From: JBEKCP01 sp049509515
GTDB taxonomy: Bacteria > Planctomycetota > Planctomycetia > Pirellulales > Thermoguttaceae
Direction of reading: 5' to 3'
Assembly (NCBI GenBank): GCA_049509515.1
Contig: JBEKZV010000034.1
Span: forward strand, 1-64,000
Length of the DNA stretch: 64,000 nucleotides
Of the stretch, positions 16,701 through 23,970 are shown one piece after another. A program made the position numbers and the translations under genes. Below the pieces are notes generated by a model. That model ran no database searches. It was not told the origin of the DNA and saw only the letters and a list, made by a program, of their open reading frames with translations. The first letter of the stretch is position 1. The number at the start of each line of letters is the position of its first letter.

Positions 16701-18329
16701 TTGCCGGTGCCCTGGAAGGTGAAGCAGCGGGCGCGGGTGTTCGACTCGGGCATCGTGCTCATCGGCTTTGAGATCACACTGCCCGAAGGCGAGTCGTACG
16801 AGCTCGACTGGGCAGCGGCCGGCGTACACCTGGATGATTCGCTGTACAAGGAGCCGTCGCCCGAGCGGCAAGCGCGGTTCTCCGCCGGCTGTGCCGTGCC
16901 GGGCGATCCGCAGGAGCTCTCCGCGACTTGGAAGGCCGTGATCGACGACCGCAAGAAGCTGCCGCTGGACATCGACGTCAAGCCGGAGCAGACCACCGTG
17001 GTACACAAGCCGCTCTTGTTCGGCTGGGCGGCCTACGACCGGACGCACCAGAAGGGCTCGGCCGCGTGCGGCTATGCCGAGTGCTGCCTGGCCGAGGCCA
17101 GGAGCCTGGTGGGCACGAAGGAGGACTTCGGGTCCCAGGTGATGACTCGTCCTGCGTCCGGCATGTCGCCGGTGCCGACCGAAGTGGGCTCGATGCGGGA
17201 CCGGCCGTGCTTCGGCGTGAGTTGGAACCTGTTCGACGGCGAGACCCGCGGGCTGACCGAGCCGCTGAAATACGAGAACACGCTGGCTCTTGCGGTCGGC
17301 GCGCGGAAGCGGTCTTCTCGGCCCGGCGATCCGGCCGACGACCGCAATGTGCTCCTCGGTGCCCGCGTCTATTATGCCCGAGAGCGGCTGCCCTCGGCCG
17401 GCGATGTCCGCGCCATGGCCGCTGAAGGCTGCGATACGCTGATCCTGGGTCCTGCCTGGCGGGGCCGCCCGGCGGACACGGCGGCCGTAGCGGCCGCCGC
17501 GCACGCAGCGGGAATGCGGCTCGGCGCGGCGGTCGATCTGAAAGACGCCGGCACGCTGGCGCAGGATGGAGCGTGGTTCTCGCGGCATTTCGAGAAGGAC
17601 CGCGACGGACTGCTGGTGAGCGGCGCAAGTTTTCTCGATACGTCGCTCCCCGCAGGGCCGATCGAGGTGCTGGGCGAGAAACTGCAAATCGCGCATGACG
17701 GTCCGTACCGCGCCAACGCCGCCGCGGTGGCGGTTTGTATGCGGGCGCTACGGGGGATCGTGGGCCGCAAAGGCTTCTTGATCGGCGACCCGGGCGCCTT
17801 CCCGCCCGGACTGCTGTCCCTGGCCGAATGTGACGCCCACGCCTCCGCGGACCTCGACTCCTACCGCTGGGGCTCGCCGCAGGATCGTTGCCAGCGGCGC
17901 TACCGTGCCGGCGCGGGCTGGGCGCCGATCACCGAATCGCTGCCTCAACCGTGGATCGCCCTGGCCGCCATGTACGCCGACACCCCGCTTGTGCTCTGGC
18001 CCCCCAAGGACAAGCAACACCTGGCGTGGTGGGAACTCTGCCGGCGCCTGCCTCGCGGCGGCTTGCGGGTCGAGTCGGACCTGCTGGCCATCGAGCGGCG
18101 ATTCACGGTCACGGGGCAATCCGTTCATGGCACTTTGTTCGACGGCGGCGACGGCCGGGCCGTGCTGCTCTTGGCGGCCGAAAAAGACGGGGCGGCCCAA
18201 CTGCGCTTTACCGTTCCGGTCAGCGCCGTGAAAACGCTGGACGGCAAAGAGGTGCCTGTTGCGGGAAGCTCCTTCGACGCGGGAACCTTCTCTGCATGGG
18301 AGGTCAAAGGCTATGAAGTCAGACTATAG
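13773..18329 (+). CDS. vWA membrane protein fused to an exported glycosidase-like domain
   Basis: A 1518-residue protein that looks like two genes joined. Residues 1-812 form a membrane vWA protein: two N-terminal hydrophobic helices, a DQSAS motif near 78, and a glutamine-amidotransferase-like segment with VVLDNVK and RGGGAILFTGGRRAY. A full vWA domain follows with DNSWS (392-396), then a membrane helix near 788-812. After a basic loop, a second hydrophobic run near 836-852 (LLAALVLCLAVEAGAM) looks like a signal peptide, and it is followed by 660 residues resembling exported carbohydrate-active proteins. A palindromic, repeat-containing segment (16221-16277) lies exactly at the junction. The start ATG is one base after the previous stop. 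No in-frame start is evident at the junction, so a single polypeptide is likely. Confidence 0.8.
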   Translation: MSHSTATDVAAALVLACAGLHAIVTAARTDLPWRRWRVAAMLICRLGLLAAVAAWFFEAEIRLPRTTDRVELLVLADQSASIGPEGRETVRRWIGEAEAAASQHGGWIATRWIGTAGGRATPLAEALRDARLAFPGRGEKRLLVVSDGCATSGDPLAQLPQLAEDEIKVCAAGVPRPSGESLVAELNVPPAAWRSVPLPVEVVLQADVAGPCRLLLSLDGKEPARQQVALRGGRTALSLPVVFESEGLHRVEVRAEFATDRIDWNNRAAALVEVPLAPRVVVISEAPAAAHPLRAALAANGLTARVVAPKDFPARFSADCVVLDNVKVQSLGDQRLAALEEYARGGGAILFTGGRRAYGGGGYRATPLEPAFPVHLDPDKDYPPFALVVVLDNSWSMNEALGASVGKIDIAKEIAAAAVDGLHEGDWLSLVSFDAEYHNIIAPTRVKDLEPAKYEISRIGAFGMTNILGGLTEAARILRGIDAAYKHVVLISDGRETEVGTDYSLLLKSLERMRISLSTIGVGTNVNAKLLNTLAYAGKGRYYHTTSIKEIPAVALREAKGPENQLTVEMPLPPKKLAEDPALAGVDVAAWPPLAGYNRSRPRLHAWTPLAISPKSEPLLARMRYGRGQTAAFLSSATPPWAGRWIDEKPADYVRFWRQLVLSLLPSPCRTLRPQTDYEDGQPVFDFPAWSDLPAGEVRLNRLSAGKVETMAAGPEPIRVMPDTDALLCVSKGKQIDAFSWSRTYGREFADPAQGEAMLKTLCARTGGIFQPRAEDLFANGRHRTWFALGQTAWLVAAVLLLLAEILLRRLPALKSLAGRVGRTVQGRLEEPSCQAGLLAALVLCLAVEAGAMEVRQQGTRLIVTGTNFRYTWDARRGGELAAVEQPGPPDGWWVRGMPGYRNSPWQRINSCFAWKSLDTIPALSFSTKRMAYYSGEAVIACANADKSAKIRILRQSADEVCFETESSPKILENTRLPVPWKVKQRARVFDSGIVLIGFEITLPEGESYELDWAAAGVHLDDSLYKEPSPERQARFSAGCAVPGDPQELSATWKAVIDDRKKLPLDIDVKPEQTTVVHKPLLFGWAAYDRTHQKGSAACGYAECCLAEARSLVGTKEDFGSQVMTRPASGMSPVPTEVGSMRDRPCFGVSWNLFDGETRGLTEPLKYENTLALAVGARKRSSRPGDPADDRNVLLGARVYYARERLPSAGDVRAMAAEGCDTLILGPAWRGRPADTAAVAAAAHAAGMRLGAAVDLKDAGTLAQDGAWFSRHFEKDRDGLLVSGASFLDTSLPAGPIEVLGEKLQIAHDGPYRANAAAVAVCMRALRGIVGRKGFLIGDPGAFPPGLLSLAECDAHASADLDSYRWGSPQDRCQRRYRAGAGWAPITESLPQPWIALAAMYADTPLVLWPPKDKQHLAWWELCRRLPRGGLRVESDLLAIERRFTVTGQSVHGTLFDGGDGRAVLLLAAEKDGAAQLRFTVPVSAVKTLDGKEVPVAGSSFDAGTFSAWEVKGYEVRL
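16221..16277 (+). repeat. coding palindromic repeat at the domain junction
   Basis: CTGGCAGG (16221-16228) and CCTGCCAG (16270-16277) form the outer arms. Inside, GGAAGAACCGTCC occurs twice in direct orientation (16236-16248 and 16259-16271). It encodes part of the short basic loop between two hydrophobic segments of the fusion protein. Confidence 0.6.
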
Positions 18330-18381
18330 CCGCGATAATTCCGCACTGCGTACCGGCAGCCGACAACGGCCATGGAACCGT

Positions 18382-18675
18382 CTACCTGGATTCCATCGCC
18401 TGAACGACCAGGGCTGCGGCCAAGTCGCTGGGTGCCACGGGCCGCGATTCTCTTTCTTCAAGCTCATGGGCCATGGCGATAAGTTTTTGCCATGTCTCCA
18501 GCGGCAGCGTGATGGGACGGCGCACATGCGTCCCGTCCTCTTGGGCTGCGGGCACGATGCCCTGGAGGCAGGCAGCGAGGTGTTCGAGCCCGAGAGGGCC
18601 GTGTGGATTGGACACCGGCACTGGGACTACGCGAGTCGCGTGAAGGGCCGCGAGTATGTCTTTCTCAGGGAGCAT
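18382..18675 (-). CDS. hypothetical protein with RHH-like C-terminus
   Basis: A 97-residue protein that I do not recognise. Its C-terminal half (RRPITLPLETWQKL, a helix, then a second helix PSDLAAALVVQAM) resembles the strand-helix-helix pattern of ribbon-helix-helix regulators and antitoxins. The start ATG at 18675 lies 3 nt after the stop of the preceding minus-strand gene, so the two are co-transcribed. Together they form a small cassette antisense to both flanking large genes. An antitoxin role is a guess from size and arrangement. Confidence 0.55.
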   Translation of the reverse strand: MLPEKDILAALHATRVVPVPVSNPHGPLGLEHLAACLQGIVPAAQEDGTHVRRPITLPLETWQKLIAMAHELEERESRPVAPSDLAAALVVQAMESR

Positions 18676-18678
18676 GTA

Positions 18679-19074
18679 TCATCCCTCCCCGTATTCGGTG
18701 ATTCCGTAGTACTTCCCGTCGATGACAACGCCGACTTCGCCCTGGTTCGTCTCGCGTCCCATTCGGCTCAGCACGCGGTAAAGGGCCCCCAGGGAATCCA
18801 TGGTGACTGTTTCTTCGGCGGCGTAGGAGAACACAATGACCGGTTCCTCCTTCAGCAGCTCTCCGCCCTTGGCGTCATCGCGCCAAACGCCGCGCCCGCG
18901 CGGGTACGCTGTTGCCCCGCGGAACTCGCGTCCAAGCGTCGAAAGCACCGCGTCCACCCAATAGTCCTGATCAATAGGCGCACCGCTTCGGTCTTTGCTT
19001 GGCACGAAGACCACCAGGAGAGAGGTTCCGGTTGGAAGGCTGGTCCGCAGCGCTGCTTGGGGATCAACGGCCAT
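18679..19074 (-). CDS. hypothetical protein, partner of the RHH-like gene
   Basis: A protein of about 131 residues, with no function recognised. It has a compact alpha/beta look: TSLLVVFVPSKDRSG, DYWVDAVLSTLGREF, a glycine/arginine segment AYPRGRGVWRDD, EEPVIVFSYA, and a closing VGVVIDGKYYGITEY. I chose the ATG at 19074; a TTG at 19131 in the same frame would add 19 residues of unlike composition. It precedes the RHH-like gene by 3 nt. Its base composition is less GC-rich than the neighbours, which fits a mobile cassette. Confidence 0.5.
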   Translation of the reverse strand: MAVDPQAALRTSLPTGTSLLVVFVPSKDRSGAPIDQDYWVDAVLSTLGREFRGATAYPRGRGVWRDDAKGGELLKEEPVIVFSYAAEETVTMDSLGALYRVLSRMGRETNQGEVGVVIDGKYYGITEYGEG

Positions 19075-19441
19075 GTGGGGAGTTGCCTGAGGATTGAGAG
19101 TCAAGGAGAACGTTTGTATTTTACCATGCAACGGCCCACTTGGGTAGGCCGGCTGAAGACGGTTGACACGAATGAGCCGCCTGCCCTAAACTATGGGCTG
19201 TGGTGAAGGGGCGATAACGCGTTGACAGTCGCGAATTGGCGGCTGAACTGAGCTACACGTCGTGGGGCTGTTCGCGAGTTCTTCTTTGCGGCCGCCACCC
19301 AACGGCAACGGGTAGGAAAGGTCATAGACAAGTACTTGAACGAACGCGAGAAGCGCGGCTATGAACTTCCGAAGTGCGCGTGACGTCCTGCCCTCGCGAG
19401 CGCGCCGCACCCCTGCGCCGATACGTATTTGAGCATTCGCC
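19075..19441. other. intergenic, 367 bp, lower GC
   Basis: No gene is supported here. The short frames on both strands lack protein-like composition. It separates the divergent unknown cassette from the GH42-like gene and contains a candidate plus-strand promoter. Confidence 0.5.
19163..19192 (+). promoter_or_regulatory. candidate promoter for the GH42-like gene
   Basis: A perfect TTGACA (19163-19168) is followed after 18 bp by TAAACT (19187-19192, 4 of 6 consensus bases). It would leave a leader of about 240 nt before the TTG start at 19442. Confidence 0.3.
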
Positions 19442-22400
19442 TTGTATACCCGGCAACCGAAAAGTCCCGGATCTCCAAATCCTTGCCTTGCGGCTGTTAT
19501 TGCCGTCGTTTTCATCGCCGCTGGCCCCGTTCCCGCCACCGCCCAGTGGCAAACCGTCGACTTCGATCTGACGAAGAGTGACGCGCAGGCCTACGCGACC
19601 GATATCCCCCCCGCGGCCTTCACGCCCGAGGGGCTCCGCCTGCCGGTCAAGCCGGGCGTCGAGTACACGCTCACCAGCAGGCAGATGTTTTCCGACGAGT
19701 TCGACTTCGACCTCCAGATCGAGGTGCCCGAGCGGAGCGAGAAGGGAGCAGTCTATATCGACGAGATCCTGGTGAACCAGGAGCGGCGGCGGAAGGCGGT
19801 GGGCACCTACCGGAACGTCTCGCTACGGCCCGGCAGCGACTCCGGCACGATCCGCTATTACAAGGACGGCCGGCCCATGCGGGGCCGCGTCGATAACCAT
19901 GAGACCGACGCCAGCTCCACCACCGGTTACGGCCAGGGGTTCATGGAGTGGCTGCGGATGCACAAGGCGCCGCAGGCCAAAGTCTGGTTCCTGCAGCGGC
20001 TGCGGGGCGAGCCGTATAGTTGGCCGGCCGTGGCCGACTACCCGAAAACGACCTACTTCCAGGAGGATTGCGATTCGTTCCAAGTGGGCTTCGTGGTCCG
20101 CAGCCCCGCCGGTCCGGAAGGCGCCAGCGGCACGGTGCGGATCAAGGCGATGCGGATCGCGGGGGCCGCCGTGCGGCCGCGCGACCGGCAGCGGCGGACG
20201 TTCCTGTTCGACTTCGGCCCGGTCAACCAGGAGCTGGAAGACGAATTCACCCCGGTCAACCAGTACAGCACGTACACGCCCGCGAAAGGCTATGGCTGGG
20301 TCATCCCCGATCCCGAGAAACTCGTGCTGGACGAGTCGCTGGTTCCCGAGTTGGACGACGAGGCCATTGCCGCCCACGGCCTGCCGCCGGTGCCGCGCGA
20401 CGACGAAGGCTGGTACCAGAGCTTCCTCCGCAAGGCGTACTGGCTGGAGCTGAACGACAAGCGGCTGTTCTATTCCACCTCGCACGGCTTCGACTATGTC
20501 GAGTTCTTCCAGAAATGGCTCGACCTGAAGACGCCGCTGGACCGGGATTTCGTGGGGATGGCCCGGCCGTACCATTTCGGCATGGACCACCGCTACCAGA
20601 AGGACGTGGAAGAGCGGCGCGGCTCGCTGTACATCGACGACGACCTTTCGGGCGAGTTCCTCGTGGATCTGCCCAACGGGCGGTACAACCTGATCCTGGG
20701 CGTGGGCTATTCGGCCTCGTTGTTCGGCGGCCCCAGCGGCGCCTTCAACGTGGAAGTCCAGGGGAGGGTCCGCAAGCAGGGATTGGGGCCGCACTGGCGG
20801 CGGGCCTCGCAAAACCCGATCCGCGACGTCAACGTGACCGACGGCCGCATGCGGATCCGCCTGTTCTGCGACGTCCGCAAGGCGATGGACCCGTACTCCA
20901 ACCACAACCTGGGCCTCGGCTGGATGCTCAACTACCTGCTGGTCCTGCCCGCCGACGAGCCCGAGCTGATGAACCAGTGGGAATGGAAGATCATCAAGCG
21001 GCGGGGCGAGGTCATCCGCCGCGTGACGTTCGTTCCGGGCGGCCCGGCCCGCACGCGGAACGAAGGGAACTTCATTTCCTTGAACGGCAAGCCTTTCTAT
21101 TTCCACAAGGTGATGAACAATTACCATCCGGGCAGCACGGAGCACTACCCCTACTACTGCCTGGCCACCGTGCTGAGCTTGAAGCACCCGATCCGCGACT
21201 CGGCGCACTTCTTCCGGCCCGACTGGGAGAAGCTCTCCTACTCGGACGATTACCCCTGGCAGTCGATCGACGAGATGAACATGACGTACACCTGGGGTTT
21301 TCGCGGCACGCTGCACCACGACGGGATCCTGTCGTTCGTGCCGCACGCGGCCGCGGGCGAGGGCTCGCCCACGCTCGACTCCCGCGGCCGCAGCAACCGC
21401 TACAACATCCAGCCGCCCCTGAACTCGGCCCTGGGGAAGGAGATCCAGAAAGAGGCGTACACGATGATGTCCAACCAGTTGCGGCTGCATCCGGCCAATG
21501 CGGGGCATTTCGTCTACGAGGAGTTGTGGCACCCGGACGACGCGGGCTTCGAGGACCAGTCGCTCCTCCAGTTCCGCGAGTGGCTGCGGCGGAAGTACGG
21601 TTCCGTCGAGCGGCTCAACGAGGAATGGGGCCGCAACTACAAGTCGTTCGACGAGATCGCCCAGCCGGAGCCCTACAAGAAGGAATTTTGGGATTTCACG
21701 CCGGAGTGGGTCGATTTCCGCAAGTTCCGCGGCTGGGCGCAGCGCGAGATGGTCCGCAGCGCCTGCGACCTGCTCCGCGGCCTGGAACCGGAGCATTTCT
21801 CCTGGGGAGCCAAGGGGGATTTCGGCACGCAGTCGTGGTACACGGGCGAGTTCGTCGATGCGTTCGGCTGGTACGACCCCTACGTGGCGGCGAGCGTCGC
21901 GCGGTATTTCGGGCGGGCGGCCGTCAGTTTCGGCTATTTGTTCGAGTGCGAGCACGCCTACCTGGACGGGCGGAGGCAGTTCGATCATAAGCCCGGACCG
22001 CGCACGTACCGCGGCCGTGACGAGGCGCAGCAGAATTACAACCACCTGATTTCTTCGGTCTTCAAGGGCACGAAGGGCTTTTTCAGCGAGTGGTACGAAG
22101 ACGGCATGTGCCACGCCTTCCACCGCACCGCCTACCTGAAGGAAGAGGCGCCGAAGTACCGCATCCGGCACTGGACCGGCCAGTTGCCGTTCTACGAGCC
22201 CGCAGCCTTCGAGGGCCCGCCCGTGAACATGGACCGGAACGTCCTGCGGGCCTCGGCGGCCAACCAGATGCTGCTCCGCCTGGCCCCGCTGTGGCTGCCG
22301 GCAAAGCCCCTGACGCCGCGGGTCCTGCTGCCCACGACCGAGGCCAGTTTCTTCCTGCGGTTCTTCGGCGAGCCGCCGTACGCCGATTTCGAGACCGTGG

Positions 22401-23938
22401 GCATGCGGGTCCTCCGCTCGGCCAACTTGTGCGCCGACTTCATGGCCCTGCCGGCGGTCGAGGACCTTTCCCGCTACCGGCTGATCGTAATGACCGACAC
22501 TGCGCAAGCCATTTCGCGGCGCGACGCCGCGCGAATCAAACAGTTCGTCCGTGACGGCGGCAAGCTGATCCTGCTGGATGCCGCCGGTTTTTCCGACGAC
22601 GTGCGGCCGCGCCGCTATCGCCCGGGCCCCGGCGAGGTGTTCCCCCTGGAAGAGTTCGCCGAGCTGGGCGGCTACCGGCTGGCGGCCGACAACGCCTGGC
22701 ACATGTCCTTGGGCAAGACGACGGTCCGCTTCGCCGCCTGCGACGTTTCTCCCGGAACCGCCGACGGCACGGTCTTGGGCGACTACGACCTCCAGTACTA
22801 CTATGAACCGCTGAGGGGCTCGCGGGTTTTCCTCAAGGGCAAGTTGCCCAAGACGGGCAAGGAAGTGGCCCTGGGCCTGGTGAACCCGGCGGGCAACGTC
22901 GTGGTGGCCAGCGTCCCGCCGAAAGAGGCCAAAGAGGAAGTCGTCCGGCTTCTGGCCCGATGGTTCCGGCCGGTGCTGGATCGTTGGCAGCCGGACGACC
23001 GCGTGACCATTGCCGGCATCGACGACGCCTGGGACATGTACGCCGGCTGCCTGGAAGGCGAAGGCTACACCCTGGCCGCGGTGTGCAACCTCAGCGCCCA
23101 AGAACAGCGGAAGGTCTCGCTCCGGCTCGGGACCTTGCCGAAGGGCGAGTACGCGGTGATCGACGTGACCTCGCCGCGGCCCGAGCTGATGAAGAAGTCG
23201 GACGGCGGCTTGCGGCTCCGCCCGGACCCGGCCGCGTGGAACATGAAGATCGAGCGGTGGATGAGCGGCGACGAGATCGCCCGGCAGGGGATCGCCTGCG
23301 AGGTCCAGCCGCTCCAGGCCCGGGTGTTCCTGCTGCGGCCCAAGGCCGACCGCGTGTGGGTCTCGCTGTGGCCGCCCTCGCTGGCGGCCTTCGCGGAATT
23401 GCCGATCACGATCGCCTATGGGACCGGCCCCGGCGAGAAGGATGCCGCCGGGTCGCTCCGCGCCGCTCTGGCGTCGCTGGCGGTCAAGGCCGACGTGGCC
23501 GCGGCCGGCCGGATCAAACGCAAGCGCGTCCGCCACGAGGTGCGGATCGACCCGATGAAGGCCAACCGCGGTTACCGTGAGGACATGTCCACATGGTACC
23601 TGATGGACGTGTTCGACAACGAGTTGATCGATTGCCCGAACAACCTGATCCTGGTCGGCTCGGCGGACACGAACGAGCTGGTGAAGCTGCTGGCCAAGGA
23701 GGGGACGTTCGCATACGACAAGATGCCGGAGAAGATCGGCGCGGCATACCCCGATCCGGGCCGGGGCGTGATCGGCATGGTCGAGGCCGTCAATTCGGCG
23801 ATCTACGACTTGCGGAGCGAGTCGCGGGACGCAGTCGTCGCCGGCGGCGCCGACGCGGCCGGGACGCGGCTGGCGGTCGAAGAACTGGTGCGCCTCCTCC
23901 GCCGGCACGTGCCGCGGACGTCGCAGCAGGGCAAGTAG
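19442..23938 (+). CDS. exported GH42-like glycoside hydrolase
   Basis: A 1498-residue protein with an N-terminal signal peptide (hydrophobic core AAVIAVVFIAAGPVPATA, cleavage probably after ATA). Residues about 40-560 look like beta-rich carbohydrate-binding modules. A TIM-barrel-like middle follows, with YEELWHPDD (near 690), RKYGSVERLNEEWG and FECEHAYLDG (near 835) supplying candidate acidic catalytic residues. From about 955 a flavodoxin-like domain (RVLLPTTEASFFLR, RYRLIVMTDTA, DGGKLILLDAAGF) resembles the GH42 beta-galactosidase trimerisation domain. It probably hydrolyses a plant or algal polysaccharide in the periplasm. The start is TTG, the only possible start between the preceding stop at 19430 and the signal peptide. 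GH42 is the nearest assignment but the catalytic residues are not certain. Confidence 0.75.
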   Translation: MYTRQPKSPGSPNPCLAAVIAVVFIAAGPVPATAQWQTVDFDLTKSDAQAYATDIPPAAFTPEGLRLPVKPGVEYTLTSRQMFSDEFDFDLQIEVPERSEKGAVYIDEILVNQERRRKAVGTYRNVSLRPGSDSGTIRYYKDGRPMRGRVDNHETDASSTTGYGQGFMEWLRMHKAPQAKVWFLQRLRGEPYSWPAVADYPKTTYFQEDCDSFQVGFVVRSPAGPEGASGTVRIKAMRIAGAAVRPRDRQRRTFLFDFGPVNQELEDEFTPVNQYSTYTPAKGYGWVIPDPEKLVLDESLVPELDDEAIAAHGLPPVPRDDEGWYQSFLRKAYWLELNDKRLFYSTSHGFDYVEFFQKWLDLKTPLDRDFVGMARPYHFGMDHRYQKDVEERRGSLYIDDDLSGEFLVDLPNGRYNLILGVGYSASLFGGPSGAFNVEVQGRVRKQGLGPHWRRASQNPIRDVNVTDGRMRIRLFCDVRKAMDPYSNHNLGLGWMLNYLLVLPADEPELMNQWEWKIIKRRGEVIRRVTFVPGGPARTRNEGNFISLNGKPFYFHKVMNNYHPGSTEHYPYYCLATVLSLKHPIRDSAHFFRPDWEKLSYSDDYPWQSIDEMNMTYTWGFRGTLHHDGILSFVPHAAAGEGSPTLDSRGRSNRYNIQPPLNSALGKEIQKEAYTMMSNQLRLHPANAGHFVYEELWHPDDAGFEDQSLLQFREWLRRKYGSVERLNEEWGRNYKSFDEIAQPEPYKKEFWDFTPEWVDFRKFRGWAQREMVRSACDLLRGLEPEHFSWGAKGDFGTQSWYTGEFVDAFGWYDPYVAASVARYFGRAAVSFGYLFECEHAYLDGRRQFDHKPGPRTYRGRDEAQQNYNHLISSVFKGTKGFFSEWYEDGMCHAFHRTAYLKEEAPKYRIRHWTGQLPFYEPAAFEGPPVNMDRNVLRASAANQMLLRLAPLWLPAKPLTPRVLLPTTEASFFLRFFGEPPYADFETVGMRVLRSANLCADFMALPAVEDLSRYRLIVMTDTAQAISRRDAARIKQFVRDGGKLILLDAAGFSDDVRPRRYRPGPGEVFPLEEFAELGGYRLAADNAWHMSLGKTTVRFAACDVSPGTADGTVLGDYDLQYYYEPLRGSRVFLKGKLPKTGKEVALGLVNPAGNVVVASVPPKEAKEEVVRLLARWFRPVLDRWQPDDRVTIAGIDDAWDMYAGCLEGEGYTLAAVCNLSAQEQRKVSLRLGTLPKGEYAVIDVTSPRPELMKKSDGGLRLRPDPAAWNMKIERWMSGDEIARQGIACEVQPLQARVFLLRPKADRVWVSLWPPSLAAFAELPITIAYGTGPGEKDAAGSLRAALASLAVKADVAAAGRIKRKRVRHEVRIDPMKANRGYREDMSTWYLMDVFDNELIDCPNNLILVGSADTNELVKLLAKEGTFAYDKMPEKIGAAYPDPGRGVIGMVEAVNSAIYDLRSESRDAVVAGGADAAGTRLAVEELVRLLRRHVPRTSQQGK

Positions 23939-23970
23939 GCGGCTGGTCCGGATAGCCCCTGCGGCCGCGA

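Noticed and set aside
19823..23908. A 1361-codon minus-strand open frame antisense to the GH42-like gene
   Set aside because: It is a mirror of a well-supported coding frame and rich in Val/Arg/Gln as such mirrors are.
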